The notes beneath the pieces were generated by a model. It saw only the letters and a program-made list of their open reading frames with translations, made no database searches and was not told where the DNA came from. Below, piece after piece: positions 5,149 through 5,433 of a stretch of DNA of 5,433 nt; position 1 is the first letter of the stretch; each line of letters opens with the position of its first letter. The translations under genes and the position numbers were made by a program. This DNA is from Acidimicrobiaceae bacterium (GTDB taxonomy: Bacteria; Actinomycetota; Acidimicrobiia; Acidimicrobiales; RAAP-2): the NCBI GenBank assembly GCA_030838245.1, contig JAUTXB010000234.1, forward strand, positions 1 to 5,433, written 5' to 3'.

Positions 5149-5433
5149 GTGCTGCTCTCACTAAAAGACAACCCGGCCTCCGTTCTACTCGGTGCTGCAC
5201 GAGCTGTCGCCACCGGCGGCGGAACTACTCCACTTTCGAGCGGCGCAGTCGGCGCCATCATCTCGCTGGCCGTGCTCGGGCTGGGCTGCGACCCTCCGAC
5301 GATCGACGGGCTCAAGCCTTCGACTCCTGACGATCTGGCCGCCGCCCTCAGCGACCCTGGTCAGGCGGCCCCGGCGGCCGAGATCCTGGCCATCATCGCC
5401 TTGGTCGACGGGGACTTGAACAGGCCGCGCATC
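5149..5433 (+). CDS. Partial, unrecognised protein divergent from the methyltransferase
   Basis: A frame open from 5047 to the right edge gives 95 residues from its first usable start, GTG 5149. A weak site, GGAA (5138-5141), lies seven bases upstream. The predicted protein is Ala/Leu-rich and looks helical. A hydrophobic stretch, VGAIISLAVLGLG (34-46), precedes a cysteine. It then runs TIDGLKPSTPDDLAAAL (51-67) and ends with AEILAIIALVDGDLNRPRI (77-95). The last segment resembles the helix and acidic turn (VDGD/ADGE) of TerB-like domains, but that is a guess from a fragment. From about codon 31 third positions are strongly GC, as expected of real coding sequence here. The 55 bp between this start and ATG 5093 would hold both divergent promoters unless they lie inside genes. 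The 3' end is missing and the start may be further downstream. Confidence 0.5.
   Translation, partial: MLLSLKDNPASVLLGAARAVATGGGTTPLSSGAVGAIISLAVLGLGCDPPTIDGLKPSTPDDLAAALSDPGQAAPAAEILAIIALVDGDLNRPRI

Noticed and set aside
5094..5315. N-terminal extension of the methyltransferase to 5315
   Set aside because: Low-complexity sequence without family resemblance, placed upstream of a perfect AGGAGG and antisense to the divergent partial gene.

Overview
This GC-rich window of 5,433 bases looks chromosomal and bacterial. GTG starts, strong third-position GC bias, and the type of ABC exporter and fatty-acid methyltransferase all suggest an actinobacterium (Actinomycetota). I cannot name the genus from sequence alone. 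There are no RNA genes, insertion sequences, CRISPR arrays or phage genes.

Layout. Bases 1-607 hold no convincing large gene. They carry a striking 22-unit pentanucleotide array (121-230), an operator-like palindrome (318-337) with a degenerate second copy (362-375), short GC-rich repeats (470-569), and a possible 69-codon small ORF whose stop overlaps the start of the next gene. Bases 608-2477 (+) are a two-gene ABC exporter operon: an ATPase of the actinobacterial subfamily with an LGMGQ signature, then an ABC-2 type six-helix permease. Bases 2412-5093 (-) are two co-directional envelope genes. The upstream one is a cyclopropane-fatty-acyl-phospholipid synthase family SAM methyltransferase (3546-5093), and it is followed by a YihY/BrkB membrane protein (2412-3518). 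The 3' ends of the BrkB gene and the permease gene overlap tail to tail by 66 bp. A partial, unrecognised gene (5149 to the window end, +) diverges from the methyltransferase and runs off the right edge.

How the parts fit. All four complete genes act at the cell envelope: solute or peptide export, modification of membrane lipid acyl chains, and an integral membrane protein. The methyltransferase and BrkB genes are 27 bp apart and probably co-transcribed. No substrate for the exporter and no regulator gene can be read from the window.

Most notable. The unusual signal is repeat expansion, not a new gene system. In-frame 9-bp-based tandem repeats occur in two genes on opposite strands. They lie in the ATPase C-terminal tail and at three places in the methyltransferase. 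The most striking is a 27-bp x 4 array that inserts a nine-residue repeat directly before the SAM-binding motif. I see no clear evidence of a previously undescribed multi-gene system.
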